30,672 nucleotides of DNA from JAWXBT01 sp964523015 (GTDB lineage Bacteria > Bdellovibrionota_C > UBA2361 > J135). The stretch covers positions 1 through 30,672 of the forward strand of contig CAZFXN010000037.1 of the NCBI GenBank assembly GCA_964523015.1. Direction: 5' to 3'. The position numbers and the translations under genes were made by a program. The notes under the pieces are model-generated. The model did not search any database, had not been told where the DNA came from, and was given only the letters and a program-made list of their open reading frames with translations. Shown here in pieces: positions 1 to 8,009 of the stretch (position 1 is the first letter of the stretch; each line of letters begins with the position of its first letter).

Positions 1-1335
1 TTAAATACTCTTCAACCTGGTTGGGTGGGACCTCATACCCCAGATCTTTATAGAACAGTTGATCAGATTAAAGCAGCAGTTGCCAAAGAGGGGTATCCTG
101 ATGATATCAGTGTAGCTTTGATTGGCTCCTGCACTAACTCCTCTTATGAGGATATCAGCCGTGCTGCAAGTATCGCTAAGGAAGCACAAGATCGTGGTCT
201 TAAAGTAAAAACATCTTTTATGATCACTCCAGGTTCAGAGCAGGTCTTTAATACGATCGAACGGGATGGACAGCTAAAAGCTCTTACCGATGTTGGAGGA
301 AATGTTTTAGCTAATGCTTGTGGACCGTGCATCGGTCAGTGGCGACGCGATGACATTAAAAAAGGAGAAACCAACACCATTGTCACCAGTTACAACCGTA
401 ACTTTGCTAAGAGAAATGATGGTAACGCTGAAACGATGGCATTTATTGGATCTCCTGAACTTGTTACCGCTGTCGCATTTTCTGGAAAACTCTCCTTTAA
501 TCCATTAACAGATTCTTTAACTGATTCAAAAGGTCAAAAGTTTATGTTCGCTGAACCTAAGGGGGATGAGCTACCTAAAAATGGATTCGTTAAAGGACTA
601 TCAGGTTATATTGCTCCGATTGAGAAAATTGAAGAACGACGTAAAGTGGAAGTTCTGATCGATCCAAAGAGTGATCGCTTGCAATTACTTGAGCCATTTA
701 CTCCTTGGGATGGTAAGGATTTTACCGACTTGCCAGTCCTTATGAAAGCAAAAGGGAAATGTACAACCGATCATATCTCTCAAGCTGGACCGTGGCTAAA
801 ATATCGTGGTCACTTAGAGAATATCTCAGACAATATGTTTTTAAGTGCAATTAACTTCTTTACTGCAGAATCAGGTAAAGGATTGAACGTTGATACAGGG
901 GAAAAGAACATTACTTACCCTGAGATTGCCAAAGATTATAAGAAAAAAGGTATCGGCTGGGTTGCTGTTGGTGATGAGAACTACGGGGAAGGATCGTCAC
1001 GAGAGCATGCTGCTATGTCGCCAAGGTTTCTTGGATGTAAAGCGGTAATTGTAAAAAGCTTTGCTCGTATTCATGAAACAAACCTTAAAAAACAAGGCGT
1101 GCTTCCACTAAAATTTGAAAATCCTGCTGACTATGATCTGATTGGAGAGACAGATAGATTGTCTATAACTGGACTTAACGATATTAAGCCGGGTTCTAAG
1201 CATACAGTTATTGTTAAGAGTACAGACGGTAAAGAGAAAAAATTTACTGCGCTTCATACTATGACTGAAGAACAGATTGGTTGGTTTAGAGCGGGATCTG
1301 CACTTAATCTGATTAAGTTAGCTCAGAATAAATAG
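1..1335 (+). CDS. acn: Aconitate hydratase, mitochondrial type (5' partial)
   Basis: Aconitase interconverts citrate and isocitrate in the TCA cycle using a [4Fe-4S] cluster in the cytoplasm. The reading frame is open from base 1, so the N-terminal part lies outside the window; about 444 of an expected ~750 residues are present. The three cluster cysteines are visible: one in IGSCTNSS (codon 130-132) and two in NACGPCIGQ (about 310-336). The C-terminal swivel domain has GDENYGEGSSREHAA and ends in FRAGSALN. The wording follows mitochondrial ACO2 throughout (KGKCTTDHIS, GPWLK.RGHL) rather than bacterial AcnA or AcnB. It converges on the dehydrogenase gene at 1382 with no obvious terminator between. 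The family call is firm; assignment to the mitochondrial subtype rests on remembered sequence. Confidence 0.96.
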   Translation, partial: LNTLQPGWVGPHTPDLYRTVDQIKAAVAKEGYPDDISVALIGSCTNSSYEDISRAASIAKEAQDRGLKVKTSFMITPGSEQVFNTIERDGQLKALTDVGGNVLANACGPCIGQWRRDDIKKGETNTIVTSYNRNFAKRNDGNAETMAFIGSPELVTAVAFSGKLSFNPLTDSLTDSKGQKFMFAEPKGDELPKNGFVKGLSGYIAPIEKIEERRKVEVLIDPKSDRLQLLEPFTPWDGKDFTDLPVLMKAKGKCTTDHISQAGPWLKYRGHLENISDNMFLSAINFFTAESGKGLNVDTGEKNITYPEIAKDYKKKGIGWVAVGDENYGEGSSREHAAMSPRFLGCKAVIVKSFARIHETNLKKQGVLPLKFENPADYDLIGETDRLSITGLNDIKPGSKHTVIVKSTDGKEKKFTALHTMTEEQIGWFRAGSALNLIKLAQNK

Positions 1336-1381
1336 CTGGTTCATACGGCGAATTTTAACAGTTAAAGAGTAGGCAAGGAAA

Positions 1382-2233
1382 CTACTCGTAGGTATAAAAT
1401 CCACGTTTAGTTTTTCTTCCCAACCATCCGGCCTCAACATATTTTACTAAGAGAGGGCAGGGGCGGTATTTATCTTCGCCTAGCTCTCTGTGTAGTACCT
1501 GAGTGATAAATAAACATGTATCAAGCCCAATCAGATCGGCCAATGCTAAAGGCCCCATAGGCTGGTTTGTGCCTAAGACCATACCGTCATCAATATCCTT
1601 TGCTTTTGTGCCTTCCTGTAAAAGAAAGATAGCCTCGTTGACCATTGGCATAAGCACTCGGTTAACTGTAAATCCGGGACTATCTTTAGCCTCGACTCCA
1701 GTTTTCCCCATCTTTTCTACAACTGATTTAATTATATCAAATGTAGCGTCACTAGTTTGAATTCCACGGATTAGTTCCACTAATTTCATTAACGGTACTG
1801 GATTCATAAAGTGCATGCCGATCACCTGAGATGGTCTCTTTGTCGTTGCGGCTATTTTAGTAATTGAAATTGAAGAGGTATTACTTGCAAGGATACCTTC
1901 CGGTTTTATTGTCTTATCTAGGTCTAAAAAAATCTTAGATTTAATATCAAAATTCTCTGTTGCTGCTTCAATAACAAGGTCACAGTTTGAGAGGTCTGAG
2001 ATTGATGGGTTCCCAGTAAGTAATCCCTTGGCAGCTTCCGCCTGAGCCTGAGAGATCTTTTCTTTCTCAGCCATTTTTCCTAAATGGCCATATATCCCCT
2101 TAATTCCCTTTTGTAGGGCATCTTGATTTATATCCCATAGCTGAGTCTTGTATCCTGATAGAGCACTGACCTGGGCAATCCCTGCGCCCATTTGACCTGC
2201 TCCAATCACACCAATTGATAAAACACCTTTCAT
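1382..2233 (-). CDS. 3-hydroxyacyl/3-hydroxybutyryl-CoA dehydrogenase
   Basis: NAD-dependent oxidation of 3-hydroxyacyl-CoA to 3-oxoacyl-CoA, used in fatty acid breakdown or butyrate/PHB metabolism. The 283-residue protein has the usual length of the single-domain Hbd/PaaH group. The N-terminal Rossmann motif GVIGAGQMGAG is at residues 8-18. SNTSS (118-122) and GMHFMNPVP (139-147, catalytic His141) follow, and SPGFTVNRVLMP opens the C-terminal helical dimerisation domain. The ATG at 2233 is preferred because AGAGGATTAGG precedes it and the GxGxxG motif then falls at the normal distance; a longer in-frame TTG at 2254 adds seven poorly conserved residues. It is divergent from mreB across a 238-bp gap. 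The exact acyl chain specificity cannot be read from the sequence. Confidence 0.93.
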   Translation of the reverse strand: MKGVLSIGVIGAGQMGAGIAQVSALSGYKTQLWDINQDALQKGIKGIYGHLGKMAEKEKISQAQAEAAKGLLTGNPSISDLSNCDLVIEAATENFDIKSKIFLDLDKTIKPEGILASNTSSISITKIAATTKRPSQVIGMHFMNPVPLMKLVELIRGIQTSDATFDIIKSVVEKMGKTGVEAKDSPGFTVNRVLMPMVNEAIFLLQEGTKAKDIDDGMVLGTNQPMGPLALADLIGLDTCLFITQVLHRELGEDKYRPCPLLVKYVEAGWLGRKTKRGFYTYE

Positions 2234-2302
2234 CCTAATCCTCTTAAAAATCAAACTTATTGAAATTCGCTCAGAAAGGTACCAGGTTCTTTTTAGACAT
2301 AC

Positions 2303-2363
2303 AAAGGTGCTATAGCTTTTCTTTTCTTCTTAAAAGAACTCTGTATCTTTATATAGCACCTTT
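2303..2363. repeat. Inverted repeat with 12-bp perfect arms between divergent genes
   Basis: The arms AAAGGTGCTATA (2303-2314) and TATAGCACCTTT (2352-2363) are perfect complements separated by 37 nt. The inner segment is rich in TTTTC/AAAAG and can pair further. It lies between the dehydrogenase and mreB starts, so it could be an operator pair, a leader hairpin or a small palindromic element. The core CTAAAGG-Y-GCTAT (read on the minus strand here) also occurs in the right arm of the repeat at 4690-4714. I see no clear promoter hexamers in the rest of the 2234-2471 gap. Confidence 0.5.
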
Positions 2364-2471
2364 AGATAGAACAATGTTTGAAGATAGAGTGCCTTTATTT
2401 GTTCCTTTCTAACTGATAGATCTCTTTGAACATCTCTTGATAATATTCTGTGACTTTTTAAGCGGCAGTAA

Positions 2472-3494
2472 ATGATATTCGACCTATTTTCTAAGAATTT
2501 AGCAGTGGACCTTGGTACCTCAAGCACCCTTGTATATTGCCAAGGGAAAGGAGTGATCCTTAATGAACCTTCAATGGTTGCGATTAAGGAAAAGGATGGC
2601 AAAAAAATTCCTGTCGCTTTCGGTCGCGAAGCTAAATCTATGCTTGGACGGACTCCAGAGGGAGTCAATGTTATTAGGCCGGTCAGAACTGGTGTCATTG
2701 CAGATTTTGAAATTGCCGGCATGCTTCTTCAACATGTTCTTGGTCGCGCAAGTAAAGAGATAGGTGCGATGGTGAAACCAAAAGTTATAGTTGGAGTTCC
2801 CTCTGGAGTCACTGAAGTTGAGAGACGTGCCGTTGAGGAGTCTCTGGCTGCTGCTGGAGCACGGGACGTAAAGCTTATTGAAGAAACGATGGCTGCTGCA
2901 ATTGGTTGTGAGTTACCTGTAACTGAAGCTACAGCAAGTATGGTCGTTGATATAGGTGGTGGTACCACTGATGTTGCCGTCATAAGTTTAAACGATATTG
3001 TGTGTTCAGTTTCACTACGAGTAGGCGGGGAAGCCTTTGATAATGCAATAATAAACCATCTAAGACGTCACCATAGACTTTTAATAGGTGAGCCAACTGC
3101 CGAGCTCGTAAAAATGACAATTGGAACAGCTCATGGTTCATACGATGATCAGAGAATGGAGGTACGGGGACGTAGCTTAACTACGGGTTTTCCTTTTGCT
3201 GTTATAGTTGAAGCCAAGGAGATACGGGAAACTTTAAATGAAGTAGTTGCAACAATTGTCGCAGGTATAAGACAAGCACTTGAGAGTACCCCACCTGAAC
3301 TAGCTGGTGATATTATCTCTTCCGGAATAGCTTTAGCTGGTGGCGGTTCACTATTAAAAGGACTTGATAAAAGAATAAGTGAAGATCTTAAACTCGCTGT
3401 TACCATTGCCGATAATCCAGCAGCTACAGTAGTTGAGGGTGCCGGCAAATGCCTTGAAAATCCAGAGCTCTATAGAAATATTATTCTTAGTTAA
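2472..3494 (+). CDS. mreB: Rod-shape-determining actin homologue MreB
   Basis: MreB forms membrane-associated ATP-dependent filaments that guide peptidoglycan synthesis by the elongasome. The 340-residue protein has the usual length and begins with the MIFDLFSKNLAVDLGTSS block (phosphate 1). Further on are NEPSMVAI, FGREAKSMLGRTPEG, VVDIGGGTTDVAVISL (phosphate 2) and the adenosine loop LAGGGSLLKGL. The ATG at 2472 places phosphate 1 at the normal distance, but no strong Shine-Dalgarno precedes it. It stands alone: no mreC, mreD, mrdA or rodA follows, and the next gene converges after 15 bp. Solo MreB genes occur in bacteria with several paralogues, so this may be a second copy rather than the main one. 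The family call is firm. Confidence 0.96.
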   Translation: MIFDLFSKNLAVDLGTSSTLVYCQGKGVILNEPSMVAIKEKDGKKIPVAFGREAKSMLGRTPEGVNVIRPVRTGVIADFEIAGMLLQHVLGRASKEIGAMVKPKVIVGVPSGVTEVERRAVEESLAAAGARDVKLIEETMAAAIGCELPVTEATASMVVDIGGGTTDVAVISLNDIVCSVSLRVGGEAFDNAIINHLRRHHRLLIGEPTAELVKMTIGTAHGSYDDQRMEVRGRSLTTGFPFAVIVEAKEIRETLNEVVATIVAGIRQALESTPPELAGDIISSGIALAGGGSLLKGLDKRISEDLKLAVTIADNPAATVVEGAGKCLENPELYRNIILS

Positions 3495-3509
3495 TTTATT
3501 TAATAAGAA

Positions 3510-4454
3510 CTATGATGATTCAGGCTGCGAGGAATCGGCCTTTATTCGATTAATGATTCCAAGATCTCCACTCATAGCCGCAACAACGCCACCGATGGCA
3601 CTAGAAACTGTTACAGCTAAAAACCAAAGTGCACCCATTGCAATCGCCTGTTCAGAGCTAATGTATCCTGAGAGGAAAAAAAGAAGGGAGGATTCTCTTA
3701 CTCCTAATCCTTGCCAACTAATAGGAAGCGTTCCAAGGATATTAACAAATGGAATAACAGCAAAAATTTTAGCCCAAGAGATAGTCATCCCAAGAGAATG
3801 AGCCATATATCCATTAGCTATAATCTGAACAACATGAAAAATAATAGAGAGAACAGTAATAGCGATGAGCTTATTGAAACTCTGAGGGAACTGCGCGGCT
3901 ACCCGTTCGACTTTATTTCTAAATCGGTTTTGTTGTGGTGTAAAATATAAAAGTATTTTTGGCCCGAGAAACCAACCAGCAGTGATAACTAATGCACTAA
4001 TAATAAGAAGTAGTTTATAACTAAAATCTATTCGATCATGTTCTAGTGCAAAGACAGAGAGAATTCCGATTAAAGATAGAATCGCTAATCCATGAGCTCT
4101 ATCAGCTATTACCGAAGCGAGTGCCTCGGTCTTAACCCCTTTGCCTCCTGCTAATAATACTCCCCGAGCAACATCTCCACCAACAGTACCGAGACCAAAG
4201 CAGTTCATATACATCCCGATAAAGTAAGCTCTCAAAGCGGATCTATAGGTACAGTCAATACTGGTAGAGGCAATAAGCCACCACTTGTAAGAGCTTATAA
4301 ATTGGCCGAGGACGTACAAGAGGATTACTACTAAAACAACACTTGGTGGTATTCCTAGTAAAGTTTCCTTAAGCTCATTAAGATCCACGTAGCTAAAAAC
4401 AATTAGCAACATGACTATGCTAATAAGGATCTTAATTAGGGATTTTTTCTTCAT
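3510..4454 (-). CDS. LPTM/UPF0104-family integral membrane protein (flippase-like)
   Basis: A 314-residue polytopic membrane protein with a positively charged start (MKKKSLIKILISIVMLL) and about eight hydrophobic segments. The pattern matches the 'lysylphosphatidylglycerol synthase TM region/UPF0104' family: a conserved SxKWW (FISSYKWWLIA), NCFGLGTVGGDVARG after the second or third helix, and ISWQGLGVRESSLLFFL near the end. Members are lipid flippase domains or uncharacterised membrane proteins; no synthetase domain is attached here. An in-frame GTG at 4472 would add six residues, but the ATG at 4454 gives a typical family N-terminus. Neither has a clear ribosome site. The tRNA-Lys gene ends 26 bp upstream on the same strand, so co-transcription from the tRNA promoter is likely. 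The substrate is unknown. Confidence 0.85.
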   Translation of the reverse strand: MKKKSLIKILISIVMLLIVFSYVDLNELKETLLGIPPSVVLVVILLYVLGQFISSYKWWLIASTSIDCTYRSALRAYFIGMYMNCFGLGTVGGDVARGVLLAGGKGVKTEALASVIADRAHGLAILSLIGILSVFALEHDRIDFSYKLLLIISALVITAGWFLGPKILLYFTPQQNRFRNKVERVAAQFPQSFNKLIAITVLSIIFHVVQIIANGYMAHSLGMTISWAKIFAVIPFVNILGTLPISWQGLGVRESSLLFFLSGYISSEQAIAMGALWFLAVTVSSAIGGVVAAMSGDLGIINRIKADSSQPESS

Positions 4455-4480
4455 ACAGAAAGCGGTGTGCACAGTAGGGA

Positions 4481-4556
4481 TGGTGAGCCGTGAAGGATTT
4501 GAACCTTCGACCCTCTGGTTAAAAGCCAGATGCTCTACCGGCTGAGCTAACGGCCC
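4481..4556 (-). tRNA. tRNA-Lys (anticodon UUU)
   Basis: A complete cloverleaf can be drawn on the minus strand. The 7-bp acceptor stem GGGCCGT/ACGGCTC has one G-U pair. The D arm is GCTC/GAGC. The anticodon stem TCTGG/CCAGA encloses loop CTTTTAA, with anticodon UUU at plus-strand 4521-4523. The T arm carries GGTTCAAATCC. The discriminator is A and the CCA end is encoded (4483-4481). The total is 76 nt with no intron. Confidence 0.97.
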
Positions 4557-4576
4557 TCCTCAAAATGCACAGTATT

Positions 4577-4603
4577 CCTATACTTACCATCACTGTGTGT
4601 CAA
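4577..4603 (-). promoter_or_regulatory. Putative sigma-70 promoter for tRNA-Lys
   Basis: On the minus strand a perfect -35 TTGACA (4603-4598) is followed after 15 nt by TATAGG (4582-4577). Initiation would fall about 15 nt before the mature tRNA. The spacing is short and the -10 imperfect, but the position is as expected for a tRNA promoter. Confidence 0.45.
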
Positions 4604-4642
4604 GTTATGAGGGGTAGAAACTTAAAAACAGACGGTTATTGG

Positions 4643-4714
4643 ACCGATCAAATGATAGCTCCTTTAGAGTCTGAATGCACTTAAAGCCCCTAAAGGCGCT
4701 ATCATTTGATCGGT
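4643..4714. repeat. Long inverted repeat, 25-bp arms
   Basis: The left arm 4643-4667 and right arm 4690-4714 are complementary over 25 bp with one mismatch (a T against a G, eight bases from the inner end), enclosing a 22-nt loop. The outer ends read ACCGATCAAATGATAGC and its complement. No run of T follows on either strand, so it is not a standard intrinsic terminator. It lies between the tRNA-Lys promoter and the 3' end of the 198-aa gene. It could be a REP/MITE-type palindromic unit or a strong RNA hairpin protecting a 3' end. Confidence 0.8.
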
Positions 4715-4721
4715 GATATCA

Positions 4722-4778
4722 GCTGGAATACCGAGTGAGCGTTGGTTGTACAAATCAAGCTCCCCCGGTATTTCTAGC
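4722..4778. repeat. Second inverted repeat, 3' of the 198-aa gene
   Basis: The arms at 4722-4740 and 4759-4778 pair imperfectly: GCTGGAATACCG on one side and CGGTATTTCTAGC on the other, with an inner GAGC/GCTC. The loop is about 18 nt. It sits 10 bp beyond the stop codon at 4788, so on the minus strand it could act as a terminator or 3'-stabilising hairpin, although no T tract follows. Confidence 0.55.
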
Positions 4779-4787
4779 TTGGTAGAA

Positions 4788-5384
4788 CTAAACAAGTCCT
4801 TTTATATAATTCCATCCAGTCTTAAAAATGTTTGCCATAGACCTAAACGGGGACGCAAGTTTTCCCCCAAAAATATCTAAAGCTGGCTTGGCAAAATCTT
4901 TAAAGGAGCTAAATCCTTTACGAAGCATCGACGAAACAGAAGCTCCGGAGTTGCCAGTTTTAATAATATCAGCGAAATTTTCTTTTACTGTTCCAAGTAA
5001 ACCAGTTAGATAATTTATTACCCTATTCGGTTGTTGTAGTAGGGGAGAGTCAATATTTATATCGCCTGGTTTATGATTAGGACATCCTGTCTCCCCAAGA
5101 GTATTAATCATGTTAGTTAATCGATCCACAAGTTGTGATAATTTACCAAAAACAGCATTAAACATTCTATTTACTATCTGCTCTGGATTTGGAGCAATCT
5201 CATCTAGTTGATCAATCAAGACTTGTGATGGTTTTAAATTATCTATGATCTCAGTTGGGATTTGTTGCTCTTGAGTTAATCGTAACATTCTGTTTCCCTG
5301 CAAAGGCATTTTTAAAGGGACAATAGTCTCTGAACGATCAATTCGGGATAATTCATTAGATTGAATCTGTGTAACACTCGACAT
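4788..5384 (-). CDS. Hypothetical protein, 198 aa
   Basis: I do not recognise this protein. The start is well supported: AGGAG lies 6-7 nt before the ATG at 5384. The N-terminal ~70 residues are polar and predicted disordered (MSSVTQIQSNELSRIDRSE). The middle (about 75-130) is helical with a hydrophobic heptad-like pattern (VNRMFNAVFGKLSQLVDRL) and a single CPNHKPGD motif. The last ~50 residues are Gly/Ser/Phe-rich and amphipathic (SSFKDFAKPALDIFGGKLASPF), ending in WNYIKGLV. There is no signal peptide and no full transmembrane segment. Its base composition matches its neighbours. It is a monocistronic-looking gene with hairpins directly downstream. A structural or secreted-effector-like role is possible but unsupported. 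Confidence 0.75.
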   Translation of the reverse strand: MSSVTQIQSNELSRIDRSETIVPLKMPLQGNRMLRLTQEQQIPTEIIDNLKPSQVLIDQLDEIAPNPEQIVNRMFNAVFGKLSQLVDRLTNMINTLGETGCPNHKPGDINIDSPLLQQPNRVINYLTGLLGTVKENFADIIKTGNSGASVSSMLRKGFSSFKDFAKPALDIFGGKLASPFRSMANIFKTGWNYIKGLV

Positions 5385-5525
5385 TTTAAACTCCTGGTTA
5401 AGTATAATCTATATTTATGGACAGTTTGATATATCGTTGGCTCAAACGGTGTCCTCTCACCAATTAATTCGGAGGTTTCTTTAGAAAGTTTCCTGTTATT
5501 TGAAAGGCGTATTGCTTGGAGTTGT

Positions 5526-5586
5526 TACAAAGACGTTAAGTCTCTCCAAAGTCTCTACAAAGACACTACAACGATTCTACAAAGAC
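5526..5586. repeat. Short direct repeats TACAAAGAC (three copies)
   Basis: Perfect copies lie at 5526-5534, 5556-5564 and 5578-5586, with a degenerate CCAAAGTC copy between the first two. The third copy covers the last codons of the membrane protein gene that stops at 5566, so the array runs from coding into non-coding sequence. Spacing is irregular (30 and 22 bp). The function is unknown. Confidence 0.55.
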
Positions 5587-7101
5587 CAATGAAGTCCCAA
5601 CTACCACATGTTTTTGGTTAAGCGGGCCATCATATTTTTTTGCACTAAATAGGCTGACTTTAGTTCGACTTTTAAAATTATCCTGGTCAGATTTTTCATT
5701 GCAAATTAGATCGTGTCCAAAAATACCGATCCATCGTTTGGGTACACAAACATCAATATCCTCCCTTAGTAGCCGGAGGACTAGGCCTGCACCAATATAC
5801 CACTGACTTTGACGTCTAATTTGTATGTCATATAGAGTACCTTTTTTGGGTTCAATCGCAGCAATAATCTCTGAGATAGAACCATCACAGAGAGTGGAAG
5901 GGGCAAATCTGTAAAAGGTATAAGTAAAATATAGCGGTACTGCTGTTATTAAGATGAGCATTAAACTAGTCATCTCAAAAAATCTCTTTACATAAATAAT
6001 CTCACTTAGAATTAAGACTATCCAGATTAAGCAGAGAAAAATAAATAGAGCGACAATAGTAGTTTCATACCAAAGTACATGACTAAAAAGTTCTCCAACC
6101 ACTCTAGAGGCAGCAAAGATAGTTAGAATAAAAGCGGAGGTTATTAGGATCGCTAATGTCTTAAAAAATGAATTTCTGGGCCATGGAGAGAATGATAAAC
6201 AAGCAAGAATCAATGGCACTGGCCATAAAAGCGATCTCAGTGAAATCTGTAATGCCCGCTCAAAAAAAGTATGAATAAAGAGATAAGCTTCGTTAAGAGA
6301 GTAAACCCCCTTATTTTTAGCAAAAAAAGTTATAATTTTATTGATGTTGCCATCAGGCCAATTAATTATTGCCTCTATTACTGGCGGTAGATAACAAAGA
6401 GCAAAGATAGTAAAGGGAAGTATTAGGTTTAATCGTTTACTTGTTGTTAGCTCTTTATCTTTATAGAACAAAAAGAAGATTACTATAGTTTCTATAGGAA
6501 CAACTAGTGTCAGTGTACCAAGATGAGTTTGGGTGGCTATCAGGACTGAAAATAAATGAGCAGGTAAAACGGAGCGATCCCTTTGAAATAATGCTGCACT
6601 ACTAACTAGGAAAAAAAGTATAGGTGCGAGTAATGCAGCGGGTCCCCAAGTAAAATGAAAAATGGATGGCTCTAATGATTTAAACGTAAAAAGTAGGCAG
6701 CCAAGCAGAATAATCCCTGCGATCGGTAGGCGTAGATGCTTACTTACAATTATGGAGGCATAGGAGATAAAAAAAAGATTTAAAAGAAGTTGGGTGAAAT
6801 TATATACGCCATATTTTGAGGGAAGCAGCCAACCAAAAAGCAGATCTCCAAAAGCGTAAATATAAAATAAAATTGGCCCAGGGTGATTAAACCCAAATCT
6901 ACCATATGGGCCAAGAAACTCCCCAAAATATTTAGCTCTTTCAATTTGTATTGCGTTGGCAGCGAGATCTCCTGTTTCATCACAGATCGTAAAAACTGAA
7001 CCCCAGTTGAAAAATAGATAAGCAATAGCAAAGATCAAGATCCCGAACAGAGATGGCCAAATTAGTATCTTTGATTTCTCTTTAAGGAACATTAGCACCA
7101 T
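5566..7101 (-). CDS. Polytopic membrane protein, GT-C glycosyltransferase-like
   Basis: A 511-residue protein with an N-terminal transmembrane helix, a long extracytoplasmic loop and about ten further hydrophobic helices, ending in a soluble C-terminal ~100 residues. After the first helix comes CDETGDLAANAIQ and then GPYGRFGFNHPGPILFYIYA. An acidic residue in the first loop followed by an HPG motif is typical of GT-C fold enzymes, which transfer sugars from polyprenyl-phosphate carriers outside the membrane. The catalytic assignment is inference. The ATG at 7101 overlaps the Smr gene by 20 bp (a second ATG at 7092 overlaps by 11), so translation is probably coupled. It is the last gene of the tyrS operon. 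The acceptor and sugar are unknown. Confidence 0.75.
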   Translation of the reverse strand: MVLMFLKEKSKILIWPSLFGILIFAIAYLFFNWGSVFTICDETGDLAANAIQIERAKYFGEFLGPYGRFGFNHPGPILFYIYAFGDLLFGWLLPSKYGVYNFTQLLLNLFFISYASIIVSKHLRLPIAGIILLGCLLFTFKSLEPSIFHFTWGPAALLAPILFFLVSSAALFQRDRSVLPAHLFSVLIATQTHLGTLTLVVPIETIVIFFLFYKDKELTTSKRLNLILPFTIFALCYLPPVIEAIINWPDGNINKIITFFAKNKGVYSLNEAYLFIHTFFERALQISLRSLLWPVPLILACLSFSPWPRNSFFKTLAILITSAFILTIFAASRVVGELFSHVLWYETTIVALFIFLCLIWIVLILSEIIYVKRFFEMTSLMLILITAVPLYFTYTFYRFAPSTLCDGSISEIIAAIEPKKGTLYDIQIRRQSQWYIGAGLVLRLLREDIDVCVPKRWIGIFGHDLICNEKSDQDNFKSRTKVSLFSAKKYDGPLNQKHVVVGTSLVFVESL

Positions 7102-7540
7102 CTAGATAAACAATAGTTACACCAGGATTCATTAGATGTGGGGTAAAGTTTTTAACTGCCGAAACGGAAGAGAGCAATTTATGAACAGCCTCTTTAATCT
7201 TTCCAGTTCCAATTCCATGGACAATCTCTATTCTATCAAGACCAGCTATAATAGCCTTATCTAAACCGCTCTCTACTAGTGGTAGTGCTTGAGCTACAGT
7301 AAGCCCGTGTAGATCGATTGTAGCTAGTTTTTTTGGATTCTCTTTATGTGCAGTAATGGTGACCTTGCCTTTCTCATTCTCTGGTCCTTTGACACTGACA
7401 AATCGAAGATCGCTCTCTTTACATTTAGTTGAGAAACTTCCGATCAAAATAGTGTAAATACCTTTAGTATCGCATGATTGAACCACCCCATGCTTATTTA
7501 ACGCCAAAACAATAACTTTATCACCTGGATTTAAAGGCAT
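7082..7540 (-). CDS. Stand-alone Smr-domain protein with MutS2-like N-terminal segment
   Basis: A 152-residue protein. Residues ~1-50 (PGDKVIVLALNKHGVVQS...) resemble the KOW-like segment that precedes Smr in MutS2. The C-terminal Smr domain (about 72-150) carries the IDLHGLT motif, VHGIGTGKIKEAV and the closing NPGVTIVYL. Smr domains are nucleases acting on branched DNA or on RNA of collided ribosomes. The MutS core is absent, so this is a reduced, stand-alone form. The ATG at 7540 lies 4 bp after the upstream stop, and the downstream gene overlaps it, so it sits in the middle of a translationally linked operon. Function beyond nucleic-acid binding or cleavage is not determined. Confidence 0.88.
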   Translation of the reverse strand: MPLNPGDKVIVLALNKHGVVQSCDTKGIYTILIGSFSTKCKESDLRFVSVKGPENEKGKVTITAHKENPKKLATIDLHGLTVAQALPLVESGLDKAIIAGLDRIEIVHGIGTGKIKEAVHKLLSSVSAVKNFTPHLMNPGVTIVYLDGANVP

Positions 7541-7544
7541 AATT

Positions 7545-8009
7545 TTAGGACCTAATGTTGGTTATACTTATAACTTGGCCAGAAATTCTCATTGTATTTT
7601 CATCAATAACATAATTTAAAAGTCTTTGATGAATTCCCTTAGTAAATCGTGCCCTATGACCATCTCGAACGGAACAATAAAACTGACCTTGATCACCGAC
7701 AGTGATACTTTTTGGATCTAATTCCTCATTTGCACCACCACTTGTTTCTCCAGCCAGAACAACCTGCCATGGGGTGACTGACTCATCAAGATCGATAACA
7801 AAGTAAGCCGTGTCCTCACAATCAAAAGTTGCTCGTTGTGGGCCGATCTCTATAAAGTAAGAGTGTAGCTTAGGATCCCAGACAATTGATCGATGGAAAA
7901 GATCGCTTAATGTTTTTCGCTCAAATTTTTTACCTTCATGAAACCATTCCCCCATCTGAGATAATGCTAATTTTCCACGAAGCTCAGCGGTGTAGAGGAT
8001 CTCTTTCAT
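7545..8009 (-). CDS. DUF1285-like protein
   Basis: A 154-residue soluble protein. The segment MGEWFHEGKKFERKTLSDLF, followed by a phrase of the type 'Y(F/L)I.IGPQRATFDCEDTAYFVIDLD', matches the layout of DUF1285: a GxWFHEGxPIxR...L..LF opening and a VEDAPF-type acidic motif (here CEDTAYF). A final segment, IHQRLLNYVIDE, is also family-like. The biochemical role of DUF1285 is not established to my knowledge. The ATG overlaps the tyrS stop as ATGA (8009-8006), a classic coupled junction, so its synthesis is tied to tyrosyl-tRNA synthetase. The assignment is by motif memory and needs a profile search. Confidence 0.72.
   Translation of the reverse strand: MKEILYTAELRGKLALSQMGEWFHEGKKFERKTLSDLFHRSIVWDPKLHSYFIEIGPQRATFDCEDTAYFVIDLDESVTPWQVVLAGETSGGANEELDPKSITVGDQGQFYCSVRDGHRARFTKGIHQRLLNYVIDENTMRISGQVISITNIRS

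Noticed and set aside
5526..5586. CRISPR-like array
   Set aside because: The repeats are only 9 bp, irregularly spaced, partly inside a coding sequence, and no cas genes are present.
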